DNA from: Rudaeicoccus suwonensis
GTDB taxonomy: Bacteria > Actinomycetota > Actinomycetes > Actinomycetales > Dermatophilaceae
Direction: 5' to 3'
Length of the DNA stretch: 64,000 bases
Assembly (NCBI RefSeq): GCF_007829035.1
Contig: NZ_VIVQ01000001.1
Location: 1,426,001 to 1,490,000 of the forward strand
The notes beneath the pieces were generated by a model. The model did no database searches and was not told the DNA's origin. It saw only the letters and a program-made list of their open reading frames with translations. Position numbers and translations under genes: made by a program. This document shows positions 43,501 through 51,850 of this stretch, one piece after another; the stretch's first letter is position 1; every line of letters begins with the position of its first letter.

Positions 43501-45133
43501 GGTCTACCCGTGGGTGGCGTCGACCCGGCACTCGACTCCGGGCGTCGGGCTGATTTCGCCGCCTCCGCACCACGACATCTACTCCATCGAGGATCTCGCG
43601 CAGCTGATCCATGATCTGAAGAACGCCAACCCCGCCGCGCGTGTGCACGTCAAGCTCGTGTCCGAGGTGGGTGTGGGCACGGTTGCTGCCGGAGTCTCCA
43701 AGGCACACGCCGACGTCGTGCTCATCTCCGGGCACGACGGTGGCACCGGTGCGGCCCCGCTCACCTCGCTCAAACACGCGGGCGGTCCGTGGGAGCTGGG
43801 CCTGGCCGACACGCAACAGACATTGCTGCTCAATGGTTTGCGCGATCGCATCGTGGTGCAGACCGACGGCCAGCTCAAGACCGGCCGTGACGTCGTCATC
43901 GCCGCGCTGCTGGGTGCCGAGGAGTTCGGATTCGCCTCCGCGCCGCTGGTGGTCAGCGGCTGCATCATGATGCGCGTCTGTCACCTCGACACCTGCCCGG
44001 TCGGCATCGCCACGCAGAACCCGGTGCTGCGCGAGCGCTTTTCCGGCAAGCCCGAGTTCGTCGAGACCTTCTTCGAGTACATCGCCGAGGAAGTCCGAGA
44101 GTTGCTGGCGTCATTGGGTTTCCGCACTCTCGAGGAGGCGATCGGTCAGGTCGGCACGCTCGACACGACGCGTGCCATCGAGCACTGGAAGGCCGCCGGT
44201 CTCGACCTGACGCCGATCCTGGCGGAGGTCGACGTCCCCGCCGACGCGCCCCGCCGGCACGTCATACCGCAGGACCACGGCCTGGAGAAGGCACTGGACC
44301 AGCAACTCATCACGATGAGCCGCGACGCCCTCGAACATCAGGTGCCGGTGCGCCTGGACGTGCCTGTCGCCAACGTCAACCGAACGGTCGGCACGATGCT
44401 GGGTCACGAGGTGACCAAGCGCCATCCGAACGGTCTGCCGGACCAGACGATCGACGTCACGCTCACCGGGTCCGCCGGTCAGAGCTTGGGCGCCTTCCTG
44501 CCGCGTGGTGTGACGCTTCGCCTGTTCGGTGAGGCGAACGACTATGTGGGCAAGGGACTTTCGGGTGGCCGCGTCGTCGTGCGCCCGATGCGCGAGGCCG
44601 CGCTCGTCGCCCACCACAACGTCGTCGCAGGCAATGTCATCGGGTATGGCGCGACCAGCGGCGAGATGTTCCTGCGGGGACTGGTCGGTGAGCGCTTTTG
44701 CGTCCGCAACTCCGGTGCGACCGCTGTCGTCGAGGGCGTGGGCGACCACGGCCTGGAGTACATGACCGGGGGAGTCGTGCTGATCCTCGGCCCCACCGGT
44801 CGCAACCTCGGCGCCGGTATGTCGGGTGGTCTCGGGTTCGTGCTCGATCTGGAGGAGTCGCTGGTCAACAAGGAGTTGGTCGATGTCGGCCCGTTGCGCG
44901 ACAAGGATTGTGAACTCGTGCACGACTTGTTGCGCAAGCACCACGAGTGGACCGAATCCTCTGTCGCCGCAAAGCTTTTGCAGAACTGGCCGGAGAGCGC
45001 AGAGCGCATCTCGCTGGTGCTCCCGAGGGACTACCAGCGGGTGCTGGACGTGCGTGACGAAGCTCAGACCGAAGGCCTGGACCCCGACGGCGATGTCGTC
45101 TGGGATCGCATCATGGAGGTGTCCCGTGGCTGA
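40595..45133 (+). CDS. gltB: Glutamate synthase large (alpha) subunit
   Basis: This 1512-residue enzyme transfers the glutamine amide to 2-oxoglutarate. A 25-residue propeptide precedes the N-terminal nucleophile Cys26 ([11 protein letters not shown]), which should be exposed by self-cleavage. The class II amidotransferase domain is followed by the central domain, then the FMN-binding synthase domain ([34 protein letters not shown]). The 3Fe-4S Cys set is in [17 protein letters not shown], and the C-terminal GXGXG beta-helix closes the protein. It overlaps gltD by 8 nt. Confidence 0.98.
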   Translation: MTALTTFSALPSAQGLYNPVNEHDACGVAMVATMRGTAGHDIVDHALTALRNLEHRGATGADPAVGDGAGILTQVPDEFFRAVCEFDLPAKGRYAVGIAFLPQSADEQWFIGERFAQIANEEGLRVLGWRDVPTDPSLVGDAAREVMPVFRQAFVAGTYDDASGLELDRRAFCLRRRIEREREVYFPSLSARTIVYKGMLTTGQLEPFFPDLSDRRFTTELALVHSRFSTNTFPSWPLSHPYRLIAHNGEINTVRGNRNWMRARESTLRSDLLGGDMERLFPICSDGSDSASFDEVLELLHMGGRSLPHAVLMMIPEAWENHATMDPARKAFYEYHSTIMEPWDGPACVAFTDGTLVGAVLDRNGLRPGRYAVTDDGLVVLASEAGVLDLPASNVVRKGRLQPGRMFLVDTAQGRIISDDEVKRDLAAEHPYEDWLHAGIIKLKDRPDREHVWHTPASVVRRQQTFGYTQEELRILLSPMASGGGEALGSMGTDTPIAVLSDRPRLLFDYFTQLFAQVTNPPLDAIREELVTSLGTLMGPESNALEVGPQHARQVELDFPVIDNDELAKIVNLNADGSFPGYETYVIRGTYRVAGGTSALRARLKGICAEVSQAIEDGHRFVVLSDRESTAAFAPIPSLLLTAAVHHHLTRERTRTQVGLLVEAGDVREVHHVALLIGYGAAAVNPYLAMESVEDLVRRGAIQGVTAEQAVKNLIKALGKGVLKVMSKMGISTVASYRGAQVFEAIGLSQELIDEHFTGTASRLGGIGLDAIAQETAERHATAYPKTGQHQAHRTLQTGGEYQWRREGEPHLFDPETVFRLQHSTRQRRYDVFKQYTSRVDEQSERLMTLRGLFSFKQIRPAIPVDEVEPAEQIIRRFSTGAMSYGSISKEAHETLAIAMNRLGARSNTGEGGEDVDRLLDPQRRSAIKQVASGRFGVTSLYLTESDDIQIKMAQGAKPGEGGQLPGHKVYPWVASTRHSTPGVGLISPPPHHDIYSIEDLAQLIHDLKNANPAARVHVKLVSEVGVGTVAAGVSKAHADVVLISGHDGGTGAAPLTSLKHAGGPWELGLADTQQTLLLNGLRDRIVVQTDGQLKTGRDVVIAALLGAEEFGFASAPLVVSGCIMMRVCHLDTCPVGIATQNPVLRERFSGKPEFVETFFEYIAEEVRELLASLGFRTLEEAIGQVGTLDTTRAIEHWKAAGLDLTPILAEVDVPADAPRRHVIPQDHGLEKALDQQLITMSRDALEHQVPVRLDVPVANVNRTVGTMLGHEVTKRHPNGLPDQTIDVTLTGSAGQSLGAFLPRGVTLRLFGEANDYVGKGLSGGRVVVRPMREAALVAHHNVVAGNVIGYGATSGEMFLRGLVGERFCVRNSGATAVVEGVGDHGLEYMTGGVVLILGPTGRNLGAGMSGGLGFVLDLEESLVNKELVDVGPLRDKDCELVHDLLRKHHEWTESSVAAKLLQNWPESAERISLVLPRDYQRVLDVRDEAQTEGLDPDGDVVWDRIMEVSRG

Positions 45134-46583
45134 CCCACGCGGTTTTCTGAAGGTTCGTGAACGTGAGCTTCCCGTTCGCCGGCCGGTGCCGGTCCGGATC
45201 CGCGACTGGAAAGAGGTCTACGAGGAGCAGGAGCTCGGCCAGCTGCAACGCCAGGCCGGCCGCTGCATGGACTGCGGAATCCCGTTCTGCCACAACGGTT
45301 GTCCGCTGGGCAACCTGATCCCTGAGTGGAACGACCTCGCCTGGCGCGGCGACTGGGACGACGCGATCGACCGACTGCACGCGACCAACAACTTCCCGGA
45401 GTTCACCGGACGTCTGTGCCCGGCGCCGTGCGAGACCGCCTGCGTGCTCGGCATCAGCCAGCCCGCGGTGACCATCAAGCAGGTCGAGGTCACGACCATC
45501 GAGCAGGCCTTCAGCACCGGTTCGGTCGAGCCGCAGTTGCCGCTGCGGCTGACCGGTAAGACAGTCGCGGTCGTCGGCTCAGGTCCGGCCGGTCTGGCGG
45601 CGGCGCAGCAGCTCACGCGGGCGGGTCACACCGTCGCGGTCTACGAGCGCGCCGACAAGCCAGGCGGTCTGCTGCGCTACGGCATCCCCGAATTCAAGAT
45701 GGAGAAGTCCGTCCTCGACCGACGTCTGGAGCAGATGACCGCCGAAGGCACCCGGTTCCGGTGCGACACCGAGATCGGCGTCGACCTCACCGGTGAGCAG
45801 TTGCGGCAGCGGTATGACGCTGTCGTGCTGGCCATCGGCGCGACCGTGCCCCGCGATCTCGCGGTCGAGGGTCGCGACGTCGGCGGCATCGTGCAGGCGA
45901 TGGACTTCTTGCCCGACGCCAACCGGGTCGCACTCGGCGAGGAGGTCGAGGATCAGATCACCGCCGAGGGCAAGCATGTCGTCGTGATCGGCGGCGGCGA
46001 CACCGGTGCTGACTGCATCGGCACCTCGCACCGCCAGGGTGCGAAGTCGGTCACCTCGCTGGAGATCATGCCGCAGCCCGGTGAGCAGCGTTCGGCGGCG
46101 CACCCGTGGCCGACATACCCGATGATCTTCCGGGTCGCCAGCGCGCACGAAGAAGGTGGTGAGCGGGTCTACGCGATCAGCACCAAGGCCGCGATCGACG
46201 ACGGCGCCGGCAACATCAAGGCTCTGCGCGTCGCCGAAGTGCGTTCTGGCGACAAGGGATTCGAGGAGGTCGAGGGCACCGAACGCGAGATCCCGGCCGA
46301 CCTGGTGCTGCTCGCGATGGGCTTCCTCGGGCCGCAGGGCTCGGGCCTGCTCAAGCAGCTGGAGGTCGAGCTCGATGCGCGTTCCAATGTCGTGCGCGAC
46401 GCGAACTTCATGACCTCGGTGCCCGGTGTCTTCGTCGCCGGCGATGCCGGTCGTGGCCAGTCGCTCATCGTCTGGGCGATCGCCGAAGGCCGGTCCGCAG
46501 CGCAGGCGGTGGACCGATTCCTGATGGGCCAGTCGGAGCTGCCCGCACCGATCGCACCGACGGATCGACCGCTCACGGTGTGA
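45126..46583 (+). CDS. gltD: Glutamate synthase small (beta) subunit
   Basis: This 485-residue flavoprotein passes NADPH electrons to GltB. N-terminal Cys clusters [17 protein letters not shown] and [12 protein letters not shown] bind 4Fe-4S centres. [15 protein letters not shown] is the FAD site and [13 protein letters not shown] the NADPH site, and a C-terminal [15 protein letters not shown] closes the FAD fold. GTG 45126 lies inside the gltB end; an upstream extension is a shadow of gltB. Confidence 0.97.
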   Translation: MADPRGFLKVRERELPVRRPVPVRIRDWKEVYEEQELGQLQRQAGRCMDCGIPFCHNGCPLGNLIPEWNDLAWRGDWDDAIDRLHATNNFPEFTGRLCPAPCETACVLGISQPAVTIKQVEVTTIEQAFSTGSVEPQLPLRLTGKTVAVVGSGPAGLAAAQQLTRAGHTVAVYERADKPGGLLRYGIPEFKMEKSVLDRRLEQMTAEGTRFRCDTEIGVDLTGEQLRQRYDAVVLAIGATVPRDLAVEGRDVGGIVQAMDFLPDANRVALGEEVEDQITAEGKHVVVIGGGDTGADCIGTSHRQGAKSVTSLEIMPQPGEQRSAAHPWPTYPMIFRVASAHEEGGERVYAISTKAAIDDGAGNIKALRVAEVRSGDKGFEEVEGTEREIPADLVLLAMGFLGPQGSGLLKQLEVELDARSNVVRDANFMTSVPGVFVAGDAGRGQSLIVWAIAEGRSAAQAVDRFLMGQSELPAPIAPTDRPLTV

Positions 46584-46631
46584 CGGCGCTGCGGCATACA
46601 GCTCGTGCGTCGCGGGTGCAGCAAGTTACTC

Positions 46632-46666
46632 GTACGTATGCCGGACCTGGTGTCCGGCATACGTAC
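46632..46666 (+). promoter_or_regulatory. Perfect 15-bp inverted repeat at the pyk promoter
   Basis: GTACGTATGCCGGAC (46632-46646) and GTCCGGCATACGTAC (46652-46666) are exact reverse complements around CTGGT. The right arm covers the expected -35 position (about 46651-46656) of the pyk -10 at 46674. It could be an operator for pyk, or a terminator for gltBD, though no U-run follows. Confidence 0.7.
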
Positions 46667-46673
46667 ATCTCAC

Positions 46674-46679
46674 TAGGGT
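46674..46679 (+). promoter_or_regulatory. -10 hexamer of pyk, leaderless type
   Basis: TAGGGT, then 7 nt, then ATG 46687. Confidence 0.5.
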
Positions 46680-46686
46680 TGGAGTC

Positions 46687-48126
46687 ATGCGTCGAGCCAA
46701 GATTGTTGCGACCCTCGGACCTGCCACATCATCACCGGAGAAAGTACGCGAACTCGTCGACGCGGGCATGGATGTCGCCCGGTTGAATCTGTCGCACGGC
46801 GCGTACGCCGACCACGAAAAGGTCTATGCCGCAATTCGTTCCGCGAGTGCCGAGTCCGGCGCGGCCGTCTGTGTGATGTGCGATCTGCAGGGTCCGAAGA
46901 TCCGGACCGGCCGGTTCGCCGAAGGCCCGATCACCCTGGCGAACGGCGAACGTTTCGTCATCACCGTCGACGACGTGCTCGGTGACCACGACCGCGTTTC
47001 GACGACCTACAAAGGTCTGCCCGGTGACGTGCAACCCGGTGACCGGTTGCTGATCGACGACGGCAAGGTCTGCCTGCGAGCGGTCGAGGTGACGGCCACC
47101 GATGTGATCACCGAGGTCGTCGAGGGCGGCGTCGTCTCCAACAACAAGGGCATCAACCTGCCAGGAGTCGCGGTGAGCGTGCCCGCGCTGTCGGAGAAGG
47201 ACGAAGCCGATCTGCGCTGGGCGCTGCAGCTGGGCGCCGATGTCATCGCGCTGTCGTTCGTGCGCGACGCCGACGACATCGAGCGGGTGCACGAGATCAT
47301 GGCCGAGGAGGGCCGCACCGTCCCGGTGATCGCCAAGGTCGAGAAGCCGCAGGCGGTGGCCAATCTCGCGGCGATCATCGCCGCCTTCGACGGTGTGATG
47401 GTGGCGCGTGGCGACCTCGGCGTCGAGCTTCCGCTGGAGGAAGTGCCGCTGGTGCAGAAGCGCGCCGTCGAGATGTGCCGCAAGAACGCCAAGCCGGTCA
47501 TCGTCGCCACGCAGGTGCTGGAGTCGATGATCGAGAACTCGCGCCCGACCCGCGCCGAGGCGAGCGACTGCGCCAACGCGGTGCTCGACGGTGCCGACGC
47601 GATCATGTTGTCGGGGGAGACCAGCGTCGGCGCGTGGCCGATCGAGGCCGTGCGCACCATGGCGCGCATCATCGAAAGCACCGAGGAGCACGGTCTTGAG
47701 CGGGTGCCCCCGCTGGGCTCGCGCCCGCACACGAAGGGCGGCGCGGTCACGGCGGCAGCAGCCGAGGTCGGTGACCTGCTCGGCGTGCGCTACCTGGTGA
47801 CCTTCACCGAGTCCGGTGATTCGGCCCGTCGGTTGTCGCGGCTGCGCAACCCGCGCCCGATGCTGGCGTTCACGCCGTCGGAGGCGACTCGCTCGAAGCT
47901 GGCGCTCGTGTGGGGTGTGCAGACCTATCTGATGCCGCAGGTGCAGCACACCGACCAGATGGCGATGCAGGTCGACGAGCTGCTGCTCGAGACCGGCCGC
48001 GGCCAGGAGGGCGATCTCGTGGTGATCGTCGCCGGTTCGCCGCCCGGAATCCCCGGTTCCACCAACGCACTGCGCGTGCACAAGGTGGGTGATGCCAAAA
48101 ACCACGTCGCGCCGGCCTACGAGTGA
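46687..48126 (+). CDS. pyk: Pyruvate kinase
   Basis: This 479-residue glycolytic enzyme converts PEP and ADP to pyruvate and ATP. RRAKIVATLGPATSS, ARLNLSHGAYADH, CDLQGPKIRTGRF, AKVEKPQAVANL, MVARGDLGVELPLEEVP and MLSGETSVGAWPIEAV cover the substrate, metal and K+ sites. The C-terminal allosteric domain is complete. Monocistronic, with its own promoter and an intrinsic terminator at 48201. Confidence 0.98.
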   Translation: MRRAKIVATLGPATSSPEKVRELVDAGMDVARLNLSHGAYADHEKVYAAIRSASAESGAAVCVMCDLQGPKIRTGRFAEGPITLANGERFVITVDDVLGDHDRVSTTYKGLPGDVQPGDRLLIDDGKVCLRAVEVTATDVITEVVEGGVVSNNKGINLPGVAVSVPALSEKDEADLRWALQLGADVIALSFVRDADDIERVHEIMAEEGRTVPVIAKVEKPQAVANLAAIIAAFDGVMVARGDLGVELPLEEVPLVQKRAVEMCRKNAKPVIVATQVLESMIENSRPTRAEASDCANAVLDGADAIMLSGETSVGAWPIEAVRTMARIIESTEEHGLERVPPLGSRPHTKGGAVTAAAAEVGDLLGVRYLVTFTESGDSARRLSRLRNPRPMLAFTPSEATRSKLALVWGVQTYLMPQVQHTDQMAMQVDELLLETGRGQEGDLVVIVAGSPPGIPGSTNALRVHKVGDAKNHVAPAYE

Positions 48127-48200
48127 GAGCTGTGGATCGTGGGAGCGACGTGCCGTGTCGTCGGCGAGCCTCGCGAATCCTGTTGTGACCCGGCCTGTTT

Positions 48201-48221
48201 CGGGCTGACTCAGCCCGTTTT
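48201..48221 (+). terminator. Intrinsic terminator of pyk
   Basis: CGGGCTG-ACT-CAGCCCG followed by TTTT: a 7-bp GC stem, 3-nt loop and short U-run. Confidence 0.75.
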
Positions 48222-48249
48222 GGGTTGGAGCCGTGGCATCCCATAGACT
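48220..48249 (+). promoter_or_regulatory. Promoter of tRNA-Leu
   Basis: TTGGGT (48220-48225), 18-nt spacer, TAGACT (48244-48249), ending 14 nt before the tRNA. Confidence 0.5.
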
Positions 48250-48263
48250 GTCGCGGCATCCTC

Positions 48264-48349
48264 GCCGGGATGGTGGAACGGCAGACACGGAGCACTCAAA
48301 ATGCTTTGCTCGAAAGGGCGTGCGGGTTCAAATCCCGCTCTCGGCACCA
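48264..48349 (+). tRNA. tRNA-Leu (anticodon CAA)
   Basis: This 86-nt class II tRNA has acceptor stem GCCGGGA with TCTCGGC, discriminator A and an encoded CCA (48347-48349). The anticodon loop reads ACTCAAAAT with CAA. There is a long variable arm (GCTTTGCTCGAAAGGGCGT region) and the T-loop GGGTTCAAATCCC. It reads UUG codons. Its 3' end marks the border between core DNA and the mobile element. Confidence 0.95.
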
Positions 48350-48414
48350 AGACCCCCTTACTCGAACCCGCACGAAATAAGTCGGCGAGTCGGTAGGTCT
48401 CAGTAGCAACTTCA

Positions 48415-48448
48415 GTGCCGTTGGCCGGTAGGCCAGCGGCACTGTTTC
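48415..48448 (+). terminator. Hairpin between tRNA-Leu and recombinase
   Basis: GTGCCGTTGGCC (48415-48426), loop GGTA, GGCCAGCGGCAC (48431-48442), a 12-bp stem with one T-G pair, then TGTTTCGTT. It fits a terminator for the tRNA and, read the other way, for the recombinase. Confidence 0.6.
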
Positions 48449-48542
48449 GTTGGAGGACCGCGCTGGGCTGCGTGTTTCGCGTCGTGTGGCCCTCTATGGC
48501 CGTTTCGCTGGAAGTACCCGCGCCAACCATGGTCGTGGGCCT

Positions 48543-48740
48543 GTGGGCGGCGTACGCCTTGGCGGCTTCGTGAAGTTCTTCAACGATTGGCGTTTTTTCG
48601 TCTCGCGTGACGCCGTCTTCGTCGATCCAGAGGCGGACGAAGCTGGCTTGGTTGAGGTCACGCCGTGAGGCGGCTGGTGCTCCGTTGTAGAACTCTTCTG
48701 GTCGTTCGAGCAGCGTGGTGTGGTGCTGGATGAACCGAGC
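48543..48740 (-). pseudogene. C-terminal remainder of the serine recombinase after an in-frame TGA
   Basis: Past the TGA at 48741-48743 the same frame stays open and encodes the normal end of this recombinase family: TTLLERPEEFYNGAPAASRR, then DLNQASFVRLWIDEDGVT and VEELHEAAKAY. Relatives read ALLEDP..LY..AP...RRLLNQA.F.RL at this place. The frame then stays open through the antisense of the tRNA to 48210, so the original stop cannot be identified. Confidence 0.8.
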
Positions 48741-50120
48741 TCATTGGGCGATTTTGTCGCCGGTCTCGGTGAGTCCTTGTTCGGCGCGGTGGCGTTCGAT
48801 TTGGAGTTGGCGCAGTCGGGCTCGAATTCTTTCTCGTGGCAGTGCGCCATCTTCTGTGAGATCGAGCAGTTTTTCTTCGCGCGCCGCCAGGGTGGTGAGC
48901 TTCCTGCGGTACCTCGCGTGGAGTTCGCGGATACTGGCGGATTCGCTAGCCATATTTTGGTCAATGGCCTCTCGGATCTCGGTCAGAAAGTCCGTGGGTA
49001 GACCCAGTGTGACGTAGTGCCGTGCGACGGCATCTTCGACGCGGTCCACAGGCAGGTATGGCAGGTCGCAGACGCCATCTTGTCGGCCGCGGCATAGGTA
49101 GTAGGCGTAGGTGCCGCCACGGCCTTTGGCTTCGGTGTAGATGAGGCGGGCGTTTCGTCCGGCCTTAGCGCAGCGGTCGCAGTACAGCAGGCCCTTCAAG
49201 TAGTGATAGAGCACACGGTCGCGTTGTCCTCGCTTCGACCGGTGATTCATGACCTGCTGCACTTGATCGAACAGGTCTTGATCGATGATCGGTTCGTGCC
49301 GTCCGGGGAACTGTTCACCTTTGTAGGTGACTATTCCGACGTAGTACGGGTCTCGCAGCATGGTGTGTAGCTTCGCGATTGAAACGGGTTGCTGCGCGAA
49401 CTTGCGGCTGGGTCTGGTGGTGAACCCGAGATCCGCCATCGCGACATGGAGCCGCTCGAGTGAGTAGTCGCCAGTGGCGTAGAGCTCGAAGGCTTGTTTC
49501 ACAAGCGGTGCTCGCTCCTGGTCGAGGGCAATGCTGTTGATGAGCCGCCCGTCGTGCTCGACCCGGACGTTGAGGTAGCCGAGCTTTGCTCGGCCAGTCG
49601 TTCCCCCATTTTCGACTTTGTGACGCAGCTTGATCTTGATGTCTTCGCCGGAGAGGCGGACTTGGACTTCATTCATGATGTCCGTGACGGCTTCCATGGC
49701 GTCCGCCATGATGCCGTCACCGAAGTCTTCTTTGGCCGACACGAGTTTGACCCCGAGTCGCTCGAGTGTGCGCTTGGTCATGACGGCGTCTCCGAGGTTG
49801 CGGAAGGCGCGCGAGCGCATGTAGATGATGACGTAGTCGACCTCTGGGTGTTCGCCGAGGTAGGCGAGCATCTGCTTAAACACGGGCCGTTTCTCGATTG
49901 TCTGCGCTGATGCGCCTGGTTCGACGAATTCCTGTTGCAGGCTGGCGCCGAGGGCGACTGCTTTCTTCGCGCTCCACTCGCGCTGGGTGGCGATGGAGTT
50001 GCCTTCGGCGTCGACGTCGGCACCGGCACTCATTTGTCTCGTGGTCGAGACGCGTAAGTAGGTCACTGCCACTTTGGTTGCCGTCTCGGTCGCTGTGGGG
50101 TGTGTGGCGGTCGTGCTCAT
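48741..50120 (-). CDS. Large serine recombinase (integrase), truncated by a stop codon
   Basis: This 459-residue protein has the resolvase domain (VAVTYLRVSTTRQ, catalytic Ser25; IIYMRSRAFRNLGDAV), the recombinase domain (ENGGTTGRAKLGYLNVRVE to the PYYVGIVTYKGEQF block), and a zinc ribbon (CDRCAKAGRNARL, then YLCRGRQDGVCDLP). A coiled-coil region follows and breaks off at GDKIAQ. About 60 family-typical residues follow in frame after the TGA. Start ATG 50120 overlaps the metallopeptidase stop. It should integrate and excise the element if active; loss of the C-terminal segment may disable it. Confidence 0.88.
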   Translation of the reverse strand: MSTTATHPTATETATKVAVTYLRVSTTRQMSAGADVDAEGNSIATQREWSAKKAVALGASLQQEFVEPGASAQTIEKRPVFKQMLAYLGEHPEVDYVIIYMRSRAFRNLGDAVMTKRTLERLGVKLVSAKEDFGDGIMADAMEAVTDIMNEVQVRLSGEDIKIKLRHKVENGGTTGRAKLGYLNVRVEHDGRLINSIALDQERAPLVKQAFELYATGDYSLERLHVAMADLGFTTRPSRKFAQQPVSIAKLHTMLRDPYYVGIVTYKGEQFPGRHEPIIDQDLFDQVQQVMNHRSKRGQRDRVLYHYLKGLLYCDRCAKAGRNARLIYTEAKGRGGTYAYYLCRGRQDGVCDLPYLPVDRVEDAVARHYVTLGLPTDFLTEIREAIDQNMASESASIRELHARYRRKLTTLAAREEKLLDLTEDGALPRERIRARLRQLQIERHRAEQGLTETGDKIAQ

Positions 50121-50764
50121 GTGCGTGCTCCGTTCATCTGGATGGTTCGAAACTGCTGTGGCTGCCATGGCAGCCTTGAGACTGGTCGTGCGCACCGCTC
50201 GGTGCGCTTCGTGGTCGGGTCGACAAGGCCGGTTTGCTCAAGGCGCACCTGGATGGCCTGCTGGCTGACGCCGAAGTGCGTGGCGAGTTGGTTGACGTTT
50301 TGTGTCAGGTTGCAGAAGACGTGCTTGAGCTCTCGTTTTGGCACGAGGACGGTGCCTGCGAAGTAGTCAGCGGCGCGTTCTGCTTCCCACCGGCTGCGGT
50401 AGAGCCGCTTATCGGCTCCGTGGTCGATGATGTGCTTGAACTCGTGCAGGAGGGTGAAGCGCTGGCGTGCGAGGCTGTCCTCCTGGTTGAGGGCGATGAC
50501 CCACTCGTGCCCGTTCCAGAACGTCATGCCCGTACTGGACAGCACTTCGTGCACAACCCGGATGCGCGGCATACGGGCAAGATCGGCCTCGTCGATGCCG
50601 TGGCCGCTGATGCCACCTTCGCCGAGGAGTTGCACCAGCCTGGCCGCTTGTCGTTCCGCTAGTGCTTTGGTGTCGTCGAAGGACATGTGGCATCTCGGGG
50701 TCATGGCGCGAAGGCTCGCCAGCGGAGACGTGGATGTTGCGTGGGTGGTGTTGATAGTTTTCAT
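50117..50764 (-). CDS. ImmA/IrrE-type zinc metallopeptidase
   Basis: This 215-residue protein has the HExxH zinc motif HEFKH at residues 107-111 and a downstream EAERAADYFAGTVLVP stretch giving the third ligand. After that come a short HTH-like helix pair (NQLATHFGVSQQAIQVRLEQTGL) and a basic tail. In ICEBs1 and phages such proteases cleave the neighbouring XRE repressor to start excision. Here it lies between the XRE gene and the integrase, which fits that role. AAAGGAGG is 6 nt before ATG 50764. Confidence 0.9.
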   Translation of the reverse strand: MKTINTTHATSTSPLASLRAMTPRCHMSFDDTKALAERQAARLVQLLGEGGISGHGIDEADLARMPRIRVVHEVLSSTGMTFWNGHEWVIALNQEDSLARQRFTLLHEFKHIIDHGADKRLYRSRWEAERAADYFAGTVLVPKRELKHVFCNLTQNVNQLATHFGVSQQAIQVRLEQTGLVDPTTKRTERCARPVSRLPWQPQQFRTIQMNGART

Positions 50765-50799
50765 GGGAGCCTCCTTTCGGGTAACGGTTGTGTTTGGTA

Positions 50800-51183
50800 C
50801 TAGCGTTCGTCTTCTCCAGGTCGTGGACCAGGGTTGTTCGGGTCGAAGCCGTATTTCTTGGTGATCGCTTCAATTTCGTTAATCGCTGCGTCGGGCATGC
50901 CTGGGTACTTGTTGCGGAAGTACGGCTGCACTGTTGGCAGCGTCTCGGCGGTGTCGTACCCAGCCAGTCGGACCAAGTCCATCTGATCGATGTTGAGCAG
51001 ACTGGCGAGGCGCATGACGGCACCATGATCCGGGTGGGTGACTTGATCGGATTCCCATAAATGCAGCAATGATTTAGATACCCCGACCTGTGTCGCCGCT
51101 TGGCTGAAGCTGAGTCCTGATTTCATTCGTTCTCTGTGAATAAGTTGCCCGAACGTCAGTCCGGTCTTTTGTTGTTTGTCCAT
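50800..51183 (-). CDS. XRE-family repressor (ImmR-like)
   Basis: This 127-residue protein has an N-terminal helix-turn-helix (FGQLIHRERMKSGLSFSQAATQVGVSKSLLHLWESD, residues ~11-46). A C-terminal stretch TVQPYFRNKYPGMPDAAINEIEAITKKYG is common in repressors paired with ImmA proteases. Its promoter looks leaderless (TAAAAT, 6 nt, ATG) and is overlapped by a dyad, so self-repression is likely. The protease follows 35 nt downstream. Confidence 0.9.
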   Translation of the reverse strand: MDKQQKTGLTFGQLIHRERMKSGLSFSQAATQVGVSKSLLHLWESDQVTHPDHGAVMRLASLLNIDQMDLVRLAGYDTAETLPTVQPYFRNKYPGMPDAAINEIEAITKKYGFDPNNPGPRPGEDER

Positions 51184-51189
51184 GGTCCA

Positions 51190-51218
51190 ATTTTACGCGA
51201 TTCGTCCAGTGAACTAAA
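51190..51218 (-). promoter_or_regulatory. Promoter of the XRE-ImmA-integrase genes
   Basis: On the minus strand: TTTAGT (51218-51213), 17-nt spacer, TAAAAT (51195-51190), then 6 nt to ATG 51183. Confidence 0.6.
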
Positions 51219-51232
51219 CGATTTTCTCGTTT
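51216..51232. promoter_or_regulatory. Probable operator of the XRE repressor
   Basis: AAACGA-TTTTC-TCGTTT, a perfect 6-bp dyad, overlaps the -35. A looser ACG-CGATT-CGT match sits at about 51195-51205. It lies in an AT-rich stretch (51184-51300) that stands out from the surrounding DNA. Confidence 0.6.
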
Positions 51233-51304
51233 TCTACAACATTATTTTCTATAAGCACAATATGTATGCACGCCGAGTAGTTTCTTATGTCGAATGTGTG
51301 TGCG

Positions 51305-51349
51305 GTGGAAACCGAGAGAGTGCTGGTGGCACTCGATCTCGGTTTCCAC
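51305..51349. other. Near-perfect 19-bp hairpin in the control region
   Basis: GTGGAAACCGAGA (51305-51317) pairs with TCTCGGTTTCCAC (51337-51349), and inside it GAGTGC (51318-51323) pairs with GCACTC (51329-51334), with a 2-nt bulge and a 5-nt loop. No U-run on either side. It lies between the XRE promoter and the 3' end of the RHH gene. Terminator, recombination site or small RNA are all open. Confidence 0.7.
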
Positions 51350-51408
51350 CTGGGTGGAGGGGTGGGCAGGGAGCGGCATGTCGATCCCTTGGGTGCAGGC
51401 TGCAGGTG

Positions 51409-51705
51409 TTACTTGCTGCCTGGTGACGTGCGCCGAGACGAACTCGGGGCGGTGTTCTGTTTCGCGTGGTCTCCGACCAGGGCCGCGAGTGCGGCTTGTT
51501 GGGCGGTGGCTTCACGGGTGAGTTCGTCCTGGAGTTCGGCTGCGCGGGCAGCGATCTCTGGGGCTTTGCTCATCGTGTCGAGCTGCGTTTCGATGCCGGC
51601 GCGGATGATGTCCGTGGCGGATCGACCCGACAGCTTGGCGAGCAGGGTCAACCGGGCGTGCAGCTCGCTGTCGAGTCGCACGGCGAATGTCTTGATGTCG
51701 CTCAT
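51409..51705 (-). CDS. Ribbon-helix-helix DNA-binding protein
   Basis: This 98-residue protein begins MSDIKTFAVRLDSELHARL, with LAKLSGRSATDIIRAGIETQL completing an Arc/CopG-type fold in the first ~45 residues. Its Ala/Gln-rich helical tail ends in a basic stretch. Such proteins act as antitoxins, plasmid copy regulators or relaxosome helpers; no toxin gene is adjacent. AAGGAG lies 8 nt before ATG 51705. Longer frames upstream cross a hairpin and are rejected. Confidence 0.8.
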   Translation of the reverse strand: MSDIKTFAVRLDSELHARLTLLAKLSGRSATDIIRAGIETQLDTMSKAPEIAARAAELQDELTREATAQQAALAALVGDHAKQNTAPSSSRRTSPGSK

Positions 51706-51786
51706 GTCCGTTTGTCTCCTTCCTGAGGGTCTTGTCCCGTTTGTTCGCCGCGTGGCGTTTGAGCGGGCCACCGTCCTCGGGGTGGT

Positions 51787-51823
51787 GCAGCCCTCGACCT
51801 GGGGATTCGGGTCGAGTGGCTGC
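51787..51823 (-). terminator. Hairpin ending the transfer operon
   Basis: GCAGCCCTCGACC (51787-51799) pairs with GGTCGAGTGGCTGC (51810-51823) with one bulged base. It lies between the ardA-like stop and the RHH gene. Confidence 0.55.
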
Positions 51824-51850
51824 AGGTGCCCGGGGACAGTGACGACAGAG

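Noticed and set aside
48210-48530. Protein of 106 residues on the minus strand
   Set aside because: It is the extension of the recombinase frame plus the antisense of tRNA-Leu; the [12 protein letters not shown] type sequence is a known artefact of antisense tRNA translation.
48741-48743. Programmed TGA recoding (selenocysteine or readthrough) in the integrase
   Set aside because: No Sec insertion element or catalytic context is visible; a point mutation is simpler. Kept only as a possibility in the finding.
51409-51705. Toxin-antitoxin pair
   Set aside because: The RHH protein looks like an antitoxin, but no small toxin gene adjoins it on either side.
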